Part shown: positions 32,977 through 42,747 of the stretch, one piece after another
Layout: each line of letters opens with the position of its first letter
Numbering within the stretch: the first letter of the stretch is position 1
NCBI GenBank assembly: GCA_018241325.1
Contig: JAFEEB010000033.1
Coordinates: 42,815-106,814, forward strand
Direction of reading: 5' to 3'
DNA from: Pseudomonadota bacterium
GTDB taxonomy: Bacteria > Pseudomonadota > Gammaproteobacteria > Burkholderiales > Burkholderiaceae_C
DNA length: 64,000 bases
Made by a program: the position numbers and the translations under genes
Notes under the pieces: model-generated
The model's database searches: none
The model's input: the letters and a program-made list of their open reading frames with translations, nothing else
What the model was told of the DNA's origin: nothing

Positions 32977-34143
32977 ATGGAACACGCATTCGACCATCTC
33001 ATCGTGGGGGCCGGCATGGCCGGCGCGGCCGCGGCCGTGGCCTTGCGCCAGGCCGACGCCACGGCCAGCATCGCGCTGCTGGGCGCCGAGCCCCACCTGC
33101 CGTACGACCGCCCGCCGCTGTCCAAGGCCTTGTGGAAGGACGGCAAGGAGGACGACATCTGGCGCCCGATCCGGGACGCCCGCGCCACCGTGCAACCCGG
33201 GCGCCGCGCCGTGGCCATCGACCGCGCGGCCCACACCGTGCGTGACGACGCCGGCGACACCTGGCGCTACCGCAAGCTGCTGCTGGCCACCGGCGGCGCG
33301 CCGCGCACCCTGCCCTTCGGCGCGGACTTCATCTACCTGCGCACGCTGGATGACTACCGGCGCCTGCGCCAGGCCGTCAAGCCCGGCGCCCGCGCGGTGG
33401 TGATCGGCGGCGGCTTCATCGGCAGCGAGATCGCCGCCGCGCTGGCGCTGAACGGCGCCCAGGTGACCATGCTGTTCCCCGAAGCGGCCATCGGCGCGCG
33501 CGCCTACCCGAAGGCGCTGGCCGACTCGGTCACCGCGTACTACCGCGACAAAGGCGTGGACGTGCGCGCGGGCGTCTCCGTCCAGGGCGCGCGCGGCAAC
33601 ACGCTGGAGCTGACCGACGGCGGCACGCTGGCCTGTGACGTGGTGGTGGCCGGCCTGGGCATCACGCCCAACGTGCAATTGGCGCAGGACGCGGGCCTGG
33701 CGGTGGACAACGGCATCGTGGTGGACGCGCAGCTGCGCACGTCCGACCCCGACATCTTTGCCGCCGGCGACGTGGCGAACTTTCCCGCCGCCGCGCTGGG
33801 CCGGCGCCTGCGCGTGGAGCACGAGAACGCGGCGCTCACCATGGGCGAGCGCGCCGGCCAGGGCATGGCGGGGCGGGACGCGCCGTATGACGAGCTGCCT
33901 TACTTCTACTCCGACCTGTTCGACCTCGGCTACGAGGCCGTGGGCACGCTGGACGCGCGGCTGCAAACGGTGGAGCAGTGGGTGACGCCGTGTCGCGAGG
34001 GCGTGGTGTACTACCTCGACGCCGGCCGCGTGCGCGGCGTGCTGCTGTGGAACACCTGGGACCAGGTTGACGCGGCCCGCCGGTTGATTGCCGAGCCGGG
34101 GCCCTTCGACGCCACCAGCGTGCGCGGGCGCCTGCCGCAGTAG
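32977..34143 (+). CDS. FAD-dependent NAD(P)H reductase (rubredoxin/ferredoxin-reductase type)
   Basis: A 388-residue flavoprotein with an N-terminal FAD Rossmann motif (HLIVGAGMAGAAAAVAL), the LPYDRPPLSK signature of oxygenase-coupled ferredoxin reductases, an NAD(P) Rossmann motif (VVIGGGFIGSEIAAAL near residue 142) and the second FAD motif TSDPDIFAAGDVANFP near residue 257. It would pass electrons from NAD(P)H to a ferredoxin or rubredoxin. No oxygenase or ferredoxin gene is next to it. GGAG-type Shine-Dalgarno present. Monocistronic. Confidence 0.88.
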   Translation: MEHAFDHLIVGAGMAGAAAAVALRQADATASIALLGAEPHLPYDRPPLSKALWKDGKEDDIWRPIRDARATVQPGRRAVAIDRAAHTVRDDAGDTWRYRKLLLATGGAPRTLPFGADFIYLRTLDDYRRLRQAVKPGARAVVIGGGFIGSEIAAALALNGAQVTMLFPEAAIGARAYPKALADSVTAYYRDKGVDVRAGVSVQGARGNTLELTDGGTLACDVVVAGLGITPNVQLAQDAGLAVDNGIVVDAQLRTSDPDIFAAGDVANFPAAALGRRLRVEHENAALTMGERAGQGMAGRDAPYDELPYFYSDLFDLGYEAVGTLDARLQTVEQWVTPCREGVVYYLDAGRVRGVLLWNTWDQVDAARRLIAEPGPFDATSVRGRLPQ

Positions 34144-34173
34144 AGCCTGCGCGGCGCAACGGCAGCGCCACGG

Positions 34174-34749
34174 TCACTTGACGCGGTGCAAGGTGTTCTT
34201 GTCCGTGTGGTGCATTTCGGCGCCGGTGGCCGCCAGCTTGAGCACCAGGTCGGCCGTATAGCTCAGGGTGTCGGCGTCGACGATGGTGAAGGTGCTCTTG
34301 AAGTCCATCAGCTGCGCGCGCTCCGACAAATACTTGTTCTGCAAAATGCCGTAGTTGGGCGAGCCCGGCACGGCATCGAAGTGCAGCACGGTGTCGCGCG
34401 GCTTGGCGTCGCCGCCGGCCAGGATGGCGATGCCGCGCCCGAACACCACCGCGCGCATGATCTGGCCGGTGGCCTTTTCCCACAGCAGGTAACCCACCTC
34501 GTCGTGGAAGGGGTCCATCGCCTCTTCGCCGTGGCGCCAGGCGGTCATCTTGTAGTTCAGGCCTTCCAGCGACTGCTTGCCGTTCTCGGTGACGGGAATG
34601 GGGTGGAACCAGGCCTTCTCGAAGTAGCCGGTGCGTCCGGTCTCGTCGTCCTTGTTGTGGTAGGACAGATCGATTCCGACGTTGCCCTCCCATTCGCCGA
34701 CCAGCGGCGTGAGCGGGCCCAGGCGTTGCGGACCGTGGATTTCAGCCAT
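34174..34749 (-). CDS. Heme-binding beta-barrel (nitrobindin/THAP4-like) domain protein
   Basis: A 191-residue soluble protein of the FABP/nitrobindin-like barrel group: LGPLTPLVGEWEGNVGIDLS at the N-terminus (the LxGxWxG signature), YFEKAWFHPIP, GYLLWEKATGQIMRAVVFGRG, and a C-terminal YTADLVLKL strand followed by MHHTDKNTLHRV, whose His residues could supply the heme ligand. The start ATG 34749 has GGAGAG upstream; the in-frame ATG at 34776 lies before that site. Converges with the reductase gene. Heme or other ligand not proven. Confidence 0.75.
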   Translation of the reverse strand: MAEIHGPQRLGPLTPLVGEWEGNVGIDLSYHNKDDETGRTGYFEKAWFHPIPVTENGKQSLEGLNYKMTAWRHGEEAMDPFHDEVGYLLWEKATGQIMRAVVFGRGIAILAGGDAKPRDTVLHFDAVPGSPNYGILQNKYLSERAQLMDFKSTFTIVDADTLSYTADLVLKLAATGAEMHHTDKNTLHRVK

Positions 34750-34848
34750 GATGGCTCTCCTTGTCTTGGTTGCCAAGCGGCCAGCTTAGCCCTGGCGCAT
34801 TGACATCACTGACAAGTCATGATTGGGCCCCCGAGGGGCCCGGCACGC

Positions 34849-35370
34849 TCAGGGCCCGTAGCGTTTGAGCTCGCGCTGGATACCTTCGATGTCGGCCTGG
34901 TTGCGCGCGATGGAGGCCTTGAGCTCGGCCACGCGGTCCAGGTACTTCTGGTAGTTGCGCGCCTCGCCGCCGATCTTGTCGGGCTCGCCGTTGTTGTATT
35001 CCTTGGCCAGGTCGGCCTGGCGCGCCTGCGCGCGGCGCAGCTCCTGCTCCAGGATGGCCTTGGCGTCTGCGTCGCGCGCGCGCTGCTCGGCCGGGTCCAC
35101 CCGCGGGGCCGACGCCGGTGCGGTGACCACCGGCTTGGCCGTGCCGGCGCCCGCGCCAGACGCCGGTGCCGGCGTCGGCGAGGTGCCGCGCACCACCGTC
35201 ACGTTGCCGCCCTCCACCAGCTTGCAGTCGCTGCGACCCTTGATCTGGTTGGTGTATTCGTTGCCGCAGCGGTAGATGCGGCTTTGCGCGCCAGCGGGCG
35301 CGGGCACAACGACCGCCCCGGCCAGCACGGCCAGGCAAGCAAGTGTCGAAACCAGCGGGGTGCGCTTCAT
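34849..35370 (-). CDS. DUF4124-like exported protein with coiled coil
   Basis: A 173-residue protein. The signal peptide LVSTLACLAVLAGAVVVPAPAGAQ is followed by the short DUF4124-type domain SRIYRCGNEYTNQIKGRSDCKLVEGG, an Ala/Pro linker (about residues 62-90), and a long charged coiled coil (EQRARDADAKAILEQELRRAQ to the end). Probably periplasmic; members are common in Comamonadaceae with unknown role. A GAGGGT precedes the ATG. It lies downstream of glnA on the same strand but behind a terminator. Confidence 0.85.
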   Translation of the reverse strand: MKRTPLVSTLACLAVLAGAVVVPAPAGAQSRIYRCGNEYTNQIKGRSDCKLVEGGNVTVVRGTSPTPAPASGAGAGTAKPVVTAPASAPRVDPAEQRARDADAKAILEQELRRAQARQADLAKEYNNGEPDKIGGEARNYQKYLDRVAELKASIARNQADIEGIQRELKRYGP

Positions 35371-35483
35371 ATGGAAACCCTCAACGGAGCACGCCGCCCG
35401 CGCGCGCGGCGCCGGACGGGCACAAAAACCAAAGTATCGGCGCAATTGAGTGCGCTGACCCGGTTGCGTTCCCCCGCCCGCAT

Positions 35484-35512
35484 GAAAAAAGGCGGCCCAG
35501 GCCGCCTTTTTG
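35484..35512 (-). terminator. Terminator between glnA and the DUF4124-like gene
   Basis: AAAAAAGGCGGCC-CAG-GCCGCCTTTTT: a stem with A-run on one side and T-run on the other, working in either direction; here it ends glnA transcription 16 bases after the stop. Confidence 0.85.
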
Positions 35513-35528
35513 GCACGCTGTGCCCGGA

Positions 35529-36944
<1,416 letters not shown>

Positions 36945-36996
36945 CTTGGGTTTCTCCGGTTGGGGGTAGTCTGAAAAAGAGGGTTCTGACAAATCA

Positions 36997-37012
36997 AGCA
37001 GGTTTCATGCCA
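36997..37012 (-). promoter_or_regulatory. Sigma-54 (-24/-12) promoter of glnA
   Basis: On the minus strand TGGCATGAAACCTGCT matches the RpoN consensus TGGCACG-N4-TTGCT at all key bases (GG and GC 10 bp apart) except one T to C. It lies 53 bp upstream of the glnA start. Confidence 0.8.
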
Positions 37013-37117
37013 GCATCGAAACCCAGGCGGGCGGCAGCGCAGGCCCTCGCCAGTGCGCATTCTCGCCTGCTTTGGCCCGCCGCCGGCTGCAAAACAAGGC
37101 CTCGCTCATCCGCCGGC

Positions 37118-37147
37118 GCACCACTTTGATGCGCACCCATTCGGTGC
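37118..37147. promoter_or_regulatory. Two NtrC-binding sites upstream of glnA
   Basis: GCACC-CATTC-GGTGC at 37133-37147 is a perfect NtrC palindrome (GCACC-N5-GGTGC). The adjoining GCACCACTTTGATGC at 37118-37132 is a weaker copy. They are about 120-135 bp upstream of the sigma-54 promoter, normal enhancer distance. Confidence 0.78.
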
Positions 37148-37178
37148 ATGCGCCGGCGCGGGCCCAGGATGGTGCGCA

Positions 37179-38012
37179 TCACGGTCGCACGATTTCGGGG
37201 CCATAGCGCAGACCGAAGGGCTCCAGCCAGCGGCGCAGATCGGCATAGGCCGGCGCCACGGCCTCGGGCGCGCCCTTGACGCCCAGGTCGATGTGGGCGC
37301 CGTACTGCGGATGATCGACGCTGGGCAGGCTAAACACCTTGACCTGCGGGTGCGCCGCCTCCACCCGCTGCATCACGGGCGTCAGCGTGCCTTCCATGGC
37401 GCCCAGGATGATGACCGAGCGCTCCTGCCAGGTGCCGGCGCTGAACCAGTGGCGATAGTTTGTATCGAGCACCCACTCGATCATCGGCCAGGCCATGACC
37501 GGGAACCCGGGTGTGAAATGGATAGCGCCTCCCGCAGGGCTGGCGCAGGAAAACCCCGGAATCTTGTTGTAAGAATTGGGAATCAGCGTGGCGCCCTGCG
37601 GAAACACGCCCATGTTCAGCCGGTGCAGGTTGTCGGGCCGCTCGGGCTCGTAGGGCTCGCCGCGCTCGCGTGCGGTGTCCTGCATGCGCGCCTGGATCAG
37701 GGCCTTGGCCTCGGGGTGCAGCACCAGGGGCACGCCCAGCGCGGCGGCGGCGCAGGGGCGGGTGTGGTCGTCGGGCGTGGCGCCGATGCCGCCGGTGCAA
37801 AACACCGCGTCACCCGAGGCGAAGGCGCGCCGCAGCACGGCGGTGATGCGCGCCGGCTCGTCGCCCACGTATTCGGCCCAGGCCAGCTGCAGGCCGCGCG
37901 CGCCCAGCAGCTCGATCACCCGGGCCAGGTGCTTGTCGGCGCGGCGGCCCGAGAGGATCTCGTCGCCGACGATGATCAGGCCGAAGGTGGGCCGGACGCT
38001 TTCAGGGCTCAT
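37179..38012 (-). CDS. CinA/MoaB-like molybdopterin-binding domain protein
   Basis: A 277-residue protein with one MoCF_biosynth domain: FGLIIVGDEILSGRRADKHLARVIELL, VGDEPARITAVLRRA and VFCTGGIGATPDDHTRPCAAAALG, the signature of CinA N-terminal and MogA-type domains. The C-terminal deamidase (PncC) half of full CinA is absent; the rest (about 170-277) is the family's extra alpha/beta region. Such short CinA homologues may be nucleotide pyrophosphatases acting on damaged cofactors, but that is inference. Its start overlaps the end of the EI24 gene by 11 bases. Confidence 0.85.
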   Translation of the reverse strand: MSPESVRPTFGLIIVGDEILSGRRADKHLARVIELLGARGLQLAWAEYVGDEPARITAVLRRAFASGDAVFCTGGIGATPDDHTRPCAAAALGVPLVLHPEAKALIQARMQDTARERGEPYEPERPDNLHRLNMGVFPQGATLIPNSYNKIPGFSCASPAGGAIHFTPGFPVMAWPMIEWVLDTNYRHWFSAGTWQERSVIILGAMEGTLTPVMQRVEAAHPQVKVFSLPSVDHPQYGAHIDLGVKGAPEAVAPAYADLRRWLEPFGLRYGPEIVRP

Positions 38013-38880
38013 GGGGCAAGGCCGGCACGGCGGCGCTTTCGGGCTTCAACACCGGCTCGATCGCGGTCCATGGCGGCGCTTCGGGCACGCCCTGGCGCAG
38101 CGCCTGCAAGGCCGCCAGGACGTAGTGCGTGAACCACAGTGCCGAAAACGCGAACACCAGCGTGTAGATCCACAGCCCCAGCGGCAACAGCAGCGGAAAG
38201 GCCACGGCAAACAGCGTGAACGAGGCCCACACCACCGCCGGCGCGGCGCCCAGGTAGCCGCAGATGACGCCGATGGCCAAAAGCGGCATGCGGTGCTGGC
38301 GCAAGAGGGTGCGGCGCTCGTCCCGGGTGGCGTGCAGGTCCAGGGCGTCGTGGCTCATCACGCGGTAGTTCAGCCAGCCCCAGATCAGTGGCGGCACGAT
38401 CAGGATCAGCGGCGGCACCAGCCACAGCGGCAGCGACAGCACCAAGGCGAACAATGCCAGCACCGTGTTCCCCAGTGACCACAGCGCGGCGCCCAGCATC
38501 GAGTTGGCGCCGCGCCGCTCCAGCGCCGGAAAGCGCCGCTCGGCCACCAGGCGCAGCACGGCCGGCGTCATCAACAGCGCCACCAGCAGCAGCGCGCCCA
38601 CCACGACCAGCGGCGTGACGGCCAGCACCAGCAGCAGCGGCGCGATGATGCCGCGCACGTTGCCCCCGCCCAGCTGCACCAGCCAGCCCGACACCACGGC
38701 CCAGATGCTGGACGCGTCCAGCCAGGTGGCAATCGACGCCACCGCCGCGCCCCAGAAAAAGTAGCCCAGCGCCGCGCTGACCGCCAGCATGATGACCAGC
38801 GGCAGCAGCGACAGCAGGATCACGCGCGGATGCAGGCAGTAGGCCGCGGCGCGCCAGAATGAATCCAGAAACAGGGGCAT
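38002..38880 (-). CDS. EI24/CysZ-like inner-membrane protein
   Basis: A 292-residue integral membrane protein with about six helices (roughly residues 20-45, 65-105, 130-165, 200-245). Family features include the N-terminal DSFWRAAAYCLHPRVILLSLLPL and the mid-protein RYPALERR-like and MSHDALDLHATRDERRTL segments. CysZ homologues move sulfate or affect it, but the EI24 superfamily is wider and no sulfur genes are nearby, so I leave the substrate open. It is translationally coupled to the CinA-like gene. Confidence 0.82.
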   Translation of the reverse strand: MPLFLDSFWRAAAYCLHPRVILLSLLPLVIMLAVSAALGYFFWGAAVASIATWLDASSIWAVVSGWLVQLGGGNVRGIIAPLLLVLAVTPLVVVGALLLVALLMTPAVLRLVAERRFPALERRGANSMLGAALWSLGNTVLALFALVLSLPLWLVPPLILIVPPLIWGWLNYRVMSHDALDLHATRDERRTLLRQHRMPLLAIGVICGYLGAAPAVVWASFTLFAVAFPLLLPLGLWIYTLVFAFSALWFTHYVLAALQALRQGVPEAPPWTAIEPVLKPESAAVPALPHEP

Positions 38881-38895
38881 GGGCGCAAGAATACG

Positions 38896-39849
38896 TCAGG
38901 CCCGGCCGGCCAGGCGCCTGAGGCCCTGCCACTGCTGCGCCCAGAACCCGCGCCCATAGTCGCGCCCCTGCTCGACCTGGTCGCGGATGCCGGTGGGCTC
39001 GAGCCGCGCACCGAAGTCGGCCGAGTCGAATGCCGCATCCCACCAGGGCAGCAACACTCCGAAGTTGACGCCTCGCAAGGACCCGTGGGTGCCGATCTCG
39101 TGCCCCAGGCCGATGGCATGGTGACGCCGGTGAAAGCGCGGGCTGACCAGCAGGCGCTCGCCCAGGCGGCCGAAGTGGCAACGCAGGTTGGCGTGTTGCA
39201 GGCTTTGCATCAGCTGCGTCACGGCCACCAGCCACACGAACTGCGAGGGCGCCACGCCGATGGCAATCGCCACGACGACGAAGATGGCGTCGGTCAGCGC
39301 GCTGTCGAGCAGGTGGTTGCGGTCGTCGCTCCACATCGTCATCTGCCGCTGCGAGTGGTGCACGGCGTGCAGGCGCCACCACCATTCCCACTGGTGCTGC
39401 GCGCGATGCACCCAGTAGCCGATGAAGTCGAACACCAGCAGGTAAATGGCGAAGCTGACCAGGGCCTGATCCGTCACGCCGGGCCACAACTGGTCCAGTT
39501 GCAGCGTGGGCATGCCGTGGGCGCGCAGCACGCCGATGCCGCCGGTGAGCCAGGCCTCGACGGTGAAGAACATCGCCAGCTTGAACACGCCCAGGCGGTG
39601 CAGCAGGGTGTAGAGCACATCGACGCGCACGGCGGCGCGGTCGCGCACGGCCTCGACCGGCCAGCGCCGCTCGGCCGGGCCGATCAGCAGCAGCAACGTA
39701 GCGATCTGCAACAGGCCCACCAGCACCCAGCCGGCGGCGACAAAACCGTCCTCCAGCAGGTTGCCCAGGCCCAGGGCAAAGGCCGTGGGCTCGATCACGG
39801 CCTCGAACAGCCACTGCTGGGCGGCGGCAAACAGGTCGGCGGGGGTCAT
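38896..39849 (-). CDS. Sterol desaturase/fatty acid hydroxylase family protein
   Basis: A 317-residue membrane protein with four or more helices and the three-part His box of diiron membrane hydroxylases: HRAQH (near residue 148), HAVHHSQRQ (near residue 160) and HRRHH near residue 240, plus the downstream GTHGSLRGVNFG typical of bacterial alkylglycerol-monooxygenase/desaturase-like members. It probably hydroxylates a lipid. Start at 39849 is the first in-frame ATG behind a repeat-rich leader; 19 codons of open frame upstream were rejected. It ends 15 bp before the EI24 gene, possibly the same operon. Confidence 0.88.
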   Translation of the reverse strand: MTPADLFAAAQQWLFEAVIEPTAFALGLGNLLEDGFVAAGWVLVGLLQIATLLLLIGPAERRWPVEAVRDRAAVRVDVLYTLLHRLGVFKLAMFFTVEAWLTGGIGVLRAHGMPTLQLDQLWPGVTDQALVSFAIYLLVFDFIGYWVHRAQHQWEWWWRLHAVHHSQRQMTMWSDDRNHLLDSALTDAIFVVVAIAIGVAPSQFVWLVAVTQLMQSLQHANLRCHFGRLGERLLVSPRFHRRHHAIGLGHEIGTHGSLRGVNFGVLLPWWDAAFDSADFGARLEPTGIRDQVEQGRDYGRGFWAQQWQGLRRLAGRA

Positions 39850-39934
39850 CTCAGTTGTCCATGGCGCTGCGCGCCACCCGCAGCCGATGAAACGCAAAGA
39901 GCCCAATGGCCGCGGAGCAGGCCAAGCCAGCGAT

Positions 39935-40022
39935 CGCCGTGGAAGGGCTTGGCCCGCCCACAGGCGATGCCCCCTTGAGGGGGGAGGCGGAACATCGCGC
40001 AGCGAGTGGAGACTGGGGGTGT
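39935..40022. repeat. Dispersed repeat (GCCCCCTTGAGGGGGG type), intergenic copy
   Basis: GGGCTTGGCCCGCCCACAGG, the hairpin CCCCCTTGAGGGGGG and GCGGAACATCGCGCAGCGAG-TGGAGACTGGGGG are the same ordered blocks as at 12139-12235 in the permease gene. It fills most of the gap between the deacetylase and desaturase genes. Confidence 0.7.
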
Positions 40023-40028
40023 TTCATC

Positions 40029-40829
40029 TCAACCGCCATGTTGCGCGATCCAGGGCGCGTAGTTCGGGTGCTCGCGCAGGGTGCGAAAGCAAAAGCCGCG
40101 CGCTTTCAGGCCTTCGATCAGCGGCTCCAGGTCGGCCGGCGCCCACGGGTCCTGGCGCGACCAGATGCCCAGGTGCGCCAGCAGGATGTCGCCGGCGCGA
40201 ATGTGCTTGAGCGCTCGCTCCAGCAGCACGGTGTTGGGGTATTTGTCGCTGGGCAACTCGTCGCCCAGAAAGCCGGCGGGCGACCAGCCCACGTGCTTGT
40301 AGCCGCAGGCCTCGGCGGCGGCCAGCAGGCGCGGCGAGGTCTTGCCGCCCGGCGCGCGAAACAGCGGCAGGGTCTTTTTGCCGCTGTAGTAGGCCAGGCG
40401 CTCGCTGGCCTGCTCGATGTTGTCGCAGTACTGCCGCGCGGTCCAGGTGAACTCGCGCCCGGCAAAGGCCCCGGCCGAGGGCCGGATGCGAAAGAGCGGC
40501 TCGCGCCCGGGCAAGTCGCCGCGCCAGTAGGCGTGGTCCCAGGTGTGCGAGGCCAGCTCGTGCCCTTCGGCGGCACGCGCCTTCCACCACGGGCCCCAGT
40601 AGCGGCCCAGGCTGCCGTCGCCCTCCTGCGTGCGCTCGTTGGCGGCAAAAAACGTCACGCGGACCTGCTGGCGGCGCAGCACGTCGGCCACCAGGTTGGC
40701 GATGCCCATGTGGCCGGTGTCGAAGGTGAGGTACACCGGCGCGTCGCAGGTGTTTGAATGATTGTGGGCCGCAGCGCCCGCGGGAAGAGCGCTGAGCGCT
40801 ACCAATTGAATAGCGATTCGTCGTTGCAT
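40029..40829 (-). CDS. Polysaccharide deacetylase (NodB-fold) family exported protein
   Basis: A 266-residue periplasmic or surface enzyme. Signal peptide RRIAIQLVALSALPAGAAA is partly encoded by a dispersed repeat. NodB motifs: LTFDTGH near residue 35 (usual form TFDDG; the catalytic Asp is kept but the metal Asp is Thr, followed by His), ASHTWDH (metal His pair), RAPGGKTSP, and AHLGIW near the end. It lies 10 bp behind the beta-propeller gene on the same strand. Substrate unknown; the changed metal site could mean a variant ligand set. Confidence 0.85.
   Translation of the reverse strand: MQRRIAIQLVALSALPAGAAAHNHSNTCDAPVYLTFDTGHMGIANLVADVLRRQQVRVTFFAANERTQEGDGSLGRYWGPWWKARAAEGHELASHTWDHAYWRGDLPGREPLFRIRPSAGAFAGREFTWTARQYCDNIEQASERLAYYSGKKTLPLFRAPGGKTSPRLLAAAEACGYKHVGWSPAGFLGDELPSDKYPNTVLLERALKHIRAGDILLAHLGIWSRQDPWAPADLEPLIEGLKARGFCFRTLREHPNYAPWIAQHGG
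40788..40820. repeat. Dispersed-repeat relative encoding part of a signal peptide
   Basis: AGCGCTGAGCGCTACCAATT then GAATAGCGATTCG resembles the GCGC stem plus GATAGC block. It codes on the minus strand for IAIQLVALSAL of the deacetylase signal peptide. Confidence 0.5.
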
Positions 40830-40839
40830 GATCGCTGCC

Positions 40840-41859
40840 TCACACACGACCTGCATGGTCCAGCGTCCACACGCCATGCGGCGACTTGCCGACCTTGACC
40901 TGGTACACCACGCGGCGCTTGGCCACATCGATCAGCGTGAGCTTGCCGGCCCAGCGCGAGCCCACCATGATCAGCGTGCCGTCGGCCGACACATCCATGC
41001 AGTCGGGCCCCGAAGGCGCCGGAAACTCGGCCACCACCGTCATGCGCGTGTAGTCGATCTGGCTGATGGTGTTGGCCACCCGGTTGCTGACCAGCACGTG
41101 GCGGTGGTCGCCCATGGCACGAAACGCGTGCGCGCCCTTGCCGGTGGCGATCTGGCCCACCAGCGTGGGCGCCTTGCCCCCTTCGACGTCGAACACCTGC
41201 ACGCCGGTGCCGCCGGTCAGACCCACCAGCAGGTGGCGGTCGTCGGGCGTGCCGAACACGTCGGCGGGCATCGGCCCGGTCTGGACGCGATGCACCAGGG
41301 TTTGCGTGGCCAGATCGATCGCCACCAGCTCATCGCTGTCCTGCATGCTGGAGTACACCGTGGTGCTGCGGCTGTCGATCCACAGGTGGCTGGGCGTGCG
41401 CCCGGTCGGGATGCGCTTGACCAGCGTGGGGTTTTCGCCATCCCAGCGGTACAGGTCGATGTGGTTCAGCCGGTTGGCCGCCGTGACGAACCACTTCATG
41501 TCGGGCGAAAAGCGCAGGTGGTACGGGTCGATCATGCCGCGCAGTGTGCGCTGCACCTGGGCCGTGCGCGGGTCGATGAAGGTCAGCGAGTCGCTGCCGG
41601 CATTGGCCACGATGACCGACTTCTCGTCGGGCGTCATGTACAGGTGGTGCGGCTCGCGGCCGGTGGGGATGCGCGCCAGCTCCACGAAGCGCGTGCCGTC
41701 GATCACGCTCACGTTGCCGTCCAGCGAGTTGAGCACGAAGATGGGTGCGCGCTGGACGGGCCGGGACTGGGCATGGGCATGGGCCGCGGCCGCGCCCGCA
41801 CCCAGGCCCAGCGCCAGCAGGCGCCGGCGCGTCAGTTGGGCCCATCGATCATCACGCAT
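40840..41859 (-). CDS. YVTN-type beta-propeller protein with Tat signal
   Basis: A 339-residue periplasmic protein. Twin-arginine signal TRRRLLALGLGAGAAAAHAHA, then some seven propeller blades with the repeated pattern V(S/T)VID...IPTGREPHHLYMTPDEKSV and HLWIDSRS..YSSMQDSDELVAID, ending HGVWTLDH. Such propellers bind ligands or partner proteins and are common beside redox or cell-surface enzymes. The following deacetylase gene starts 10 bp later, so the two probably act together outside the cytoplasm. Start ATG 41859 was chosen to place the Tat motif at the N-terminus. Confidence 0.85.
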   Translation of the reverse strand: MRDDRWAQLTRRRLLALGLGAGAAAAHAHAQSRPVQRAPIFVLNSLDGNVSVIDGTRFVELARIPTGREPHHLYMTPDEKSVIVANAGSDSLTFIDPRTAQVQRTLRGMIDPYHLRFSPDMKWFVTAANRLNHIDLYRWDGENPTLVKRIPTGRTPSHLWIDSRSTTVYSSMQDSDELVAIDLATQTLVHRVQTGPMPADVFGTPDDRHLLVGLTGGTGVQVFDVEGGKAPTLVGQIATGKGAHAFRAMGDHRHVLVSNRVANTISQIDYTRMTVVAEFPAPSGPDCMDVSADGTLIMVGSRWAGKLTLIDVAKRRVVYQVKVGKSPHGVWTLDHAGRV

Positions 41860-41963
41860 CGCAGTCACAGCAGTCGCCTTTGCACAGTCACGCCTTCGCC
41901 GTCCGGAAATCAGGCGGGCGTGAGTGTACGCCGTGGCGCGCCAAGTTCCCCTAACATCGCCCC

Positions 41964-42743
41964 ATGCAAGCAATCGACATCGACGGCGTCCGGCTCGAGG
42001 TGGCCGCCATCGCGGCGCCCGCAGGCAGCCCGCCCGGCCGCGCACCGCTGGTTTTTTTGCACGAAGGCCTGGGTTCGGTCGCCCAGTGGCGCGACTGGCC
42101 CGCGCAGTTGTGCGCCGCCACCGGGCGCGCCGGCTGGGCTTATTCACGCCGCGGCTACGGCCGCTCCAGCCCCGTGCCCGACGTGCGCGGCGCCGGCCGC
42201 CTGCAGCCCGACTACATGCACCGCGAGGCCCTGCACGTGCTGCCGCGCCTGCTGGCCGCGCTGGGCGTGGAGCAGCCGGTGCTGGTGGGCCATTCCGACG
42301 GCGCCACCATCGCGCTGATCCACGCCGCCCACCACCGGCTCACCGCCTGCGTCGTGATGGCCCCGCACCTGATGGTCGAGGACGTGTCGGTGCGCTCCAT
42401 CGAGCAGGCGCGCCAGGCCTTCGAACACGGGCCGCTGCGCCAGCGCTTGGCGCGCTTTCACGACGACGTGGACGGCGCCTTCTCGCAGTGGAACGACATC
42501 TGGCTGAGCCCGGCGTTCCGCGCCTTCGACATCCGCGACGAATGCCGCGCCATCACCGCCCCGCTGCTGGCCATCCAGGGCCTTCAAGATGAGTACGGCA
42601 CGCTGGCGCAAATCCACGACCTGCAACGCGCCGTGCCGCACGCGCGGCTGCTGGAAGTGCCCGCCTGCGGCCACTCCCCGCACCGCGACCAGCCGGCTGC
42701 GGTCAACGCGGCGATTGCGGCGTTTCTGGGCAGCATCGCCTGA
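41964..42743 (+). CDS. Alpha/beta hydrolase
   Basis: A 259-residue cytosolic hydrolase: oxyanion motif FLHEGLGSVAQW near residue 33, YSRRGYGRSS, nucleophile elbow VGHSDGATIAL with Ser near residue 111, acid in LLAIQGLQDEYGT (near 208) and catalytic His in CGHSPHRDQP near residue 236. All three triad positions are present. Family members hydrolyse esters, lactones or C-C bonds; the substrate here is not indicated. It is convergent with the pseudouridine synthase gene, four bases apart at their stops. Confidence 0.88.
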   Translation: MQAIDIDGVRLEVAAIAAPAGSPPGRAPLVFLHEGLGSVAQWRDWPAQLCAATGRAGWAYSRRGYGRSSPVPDVRGAGRLQPDYMHREALHVLPRLLAALGVEQPVLVGHSDGATIALIHAAHHRLTACVVMAPHLMVEDVSVRSIEQARQAFEHGPLRQRLARFHDDVDGAFSQWNDIWLSPAFRAFDIRDECRAITAPLLAIQGLQDEYGTLAQIHDLQRAVPHARLLEVPACGHSPHRDQPAAVNAAIAAFLGSIA

Positions 42744-42747
42744 ACCA

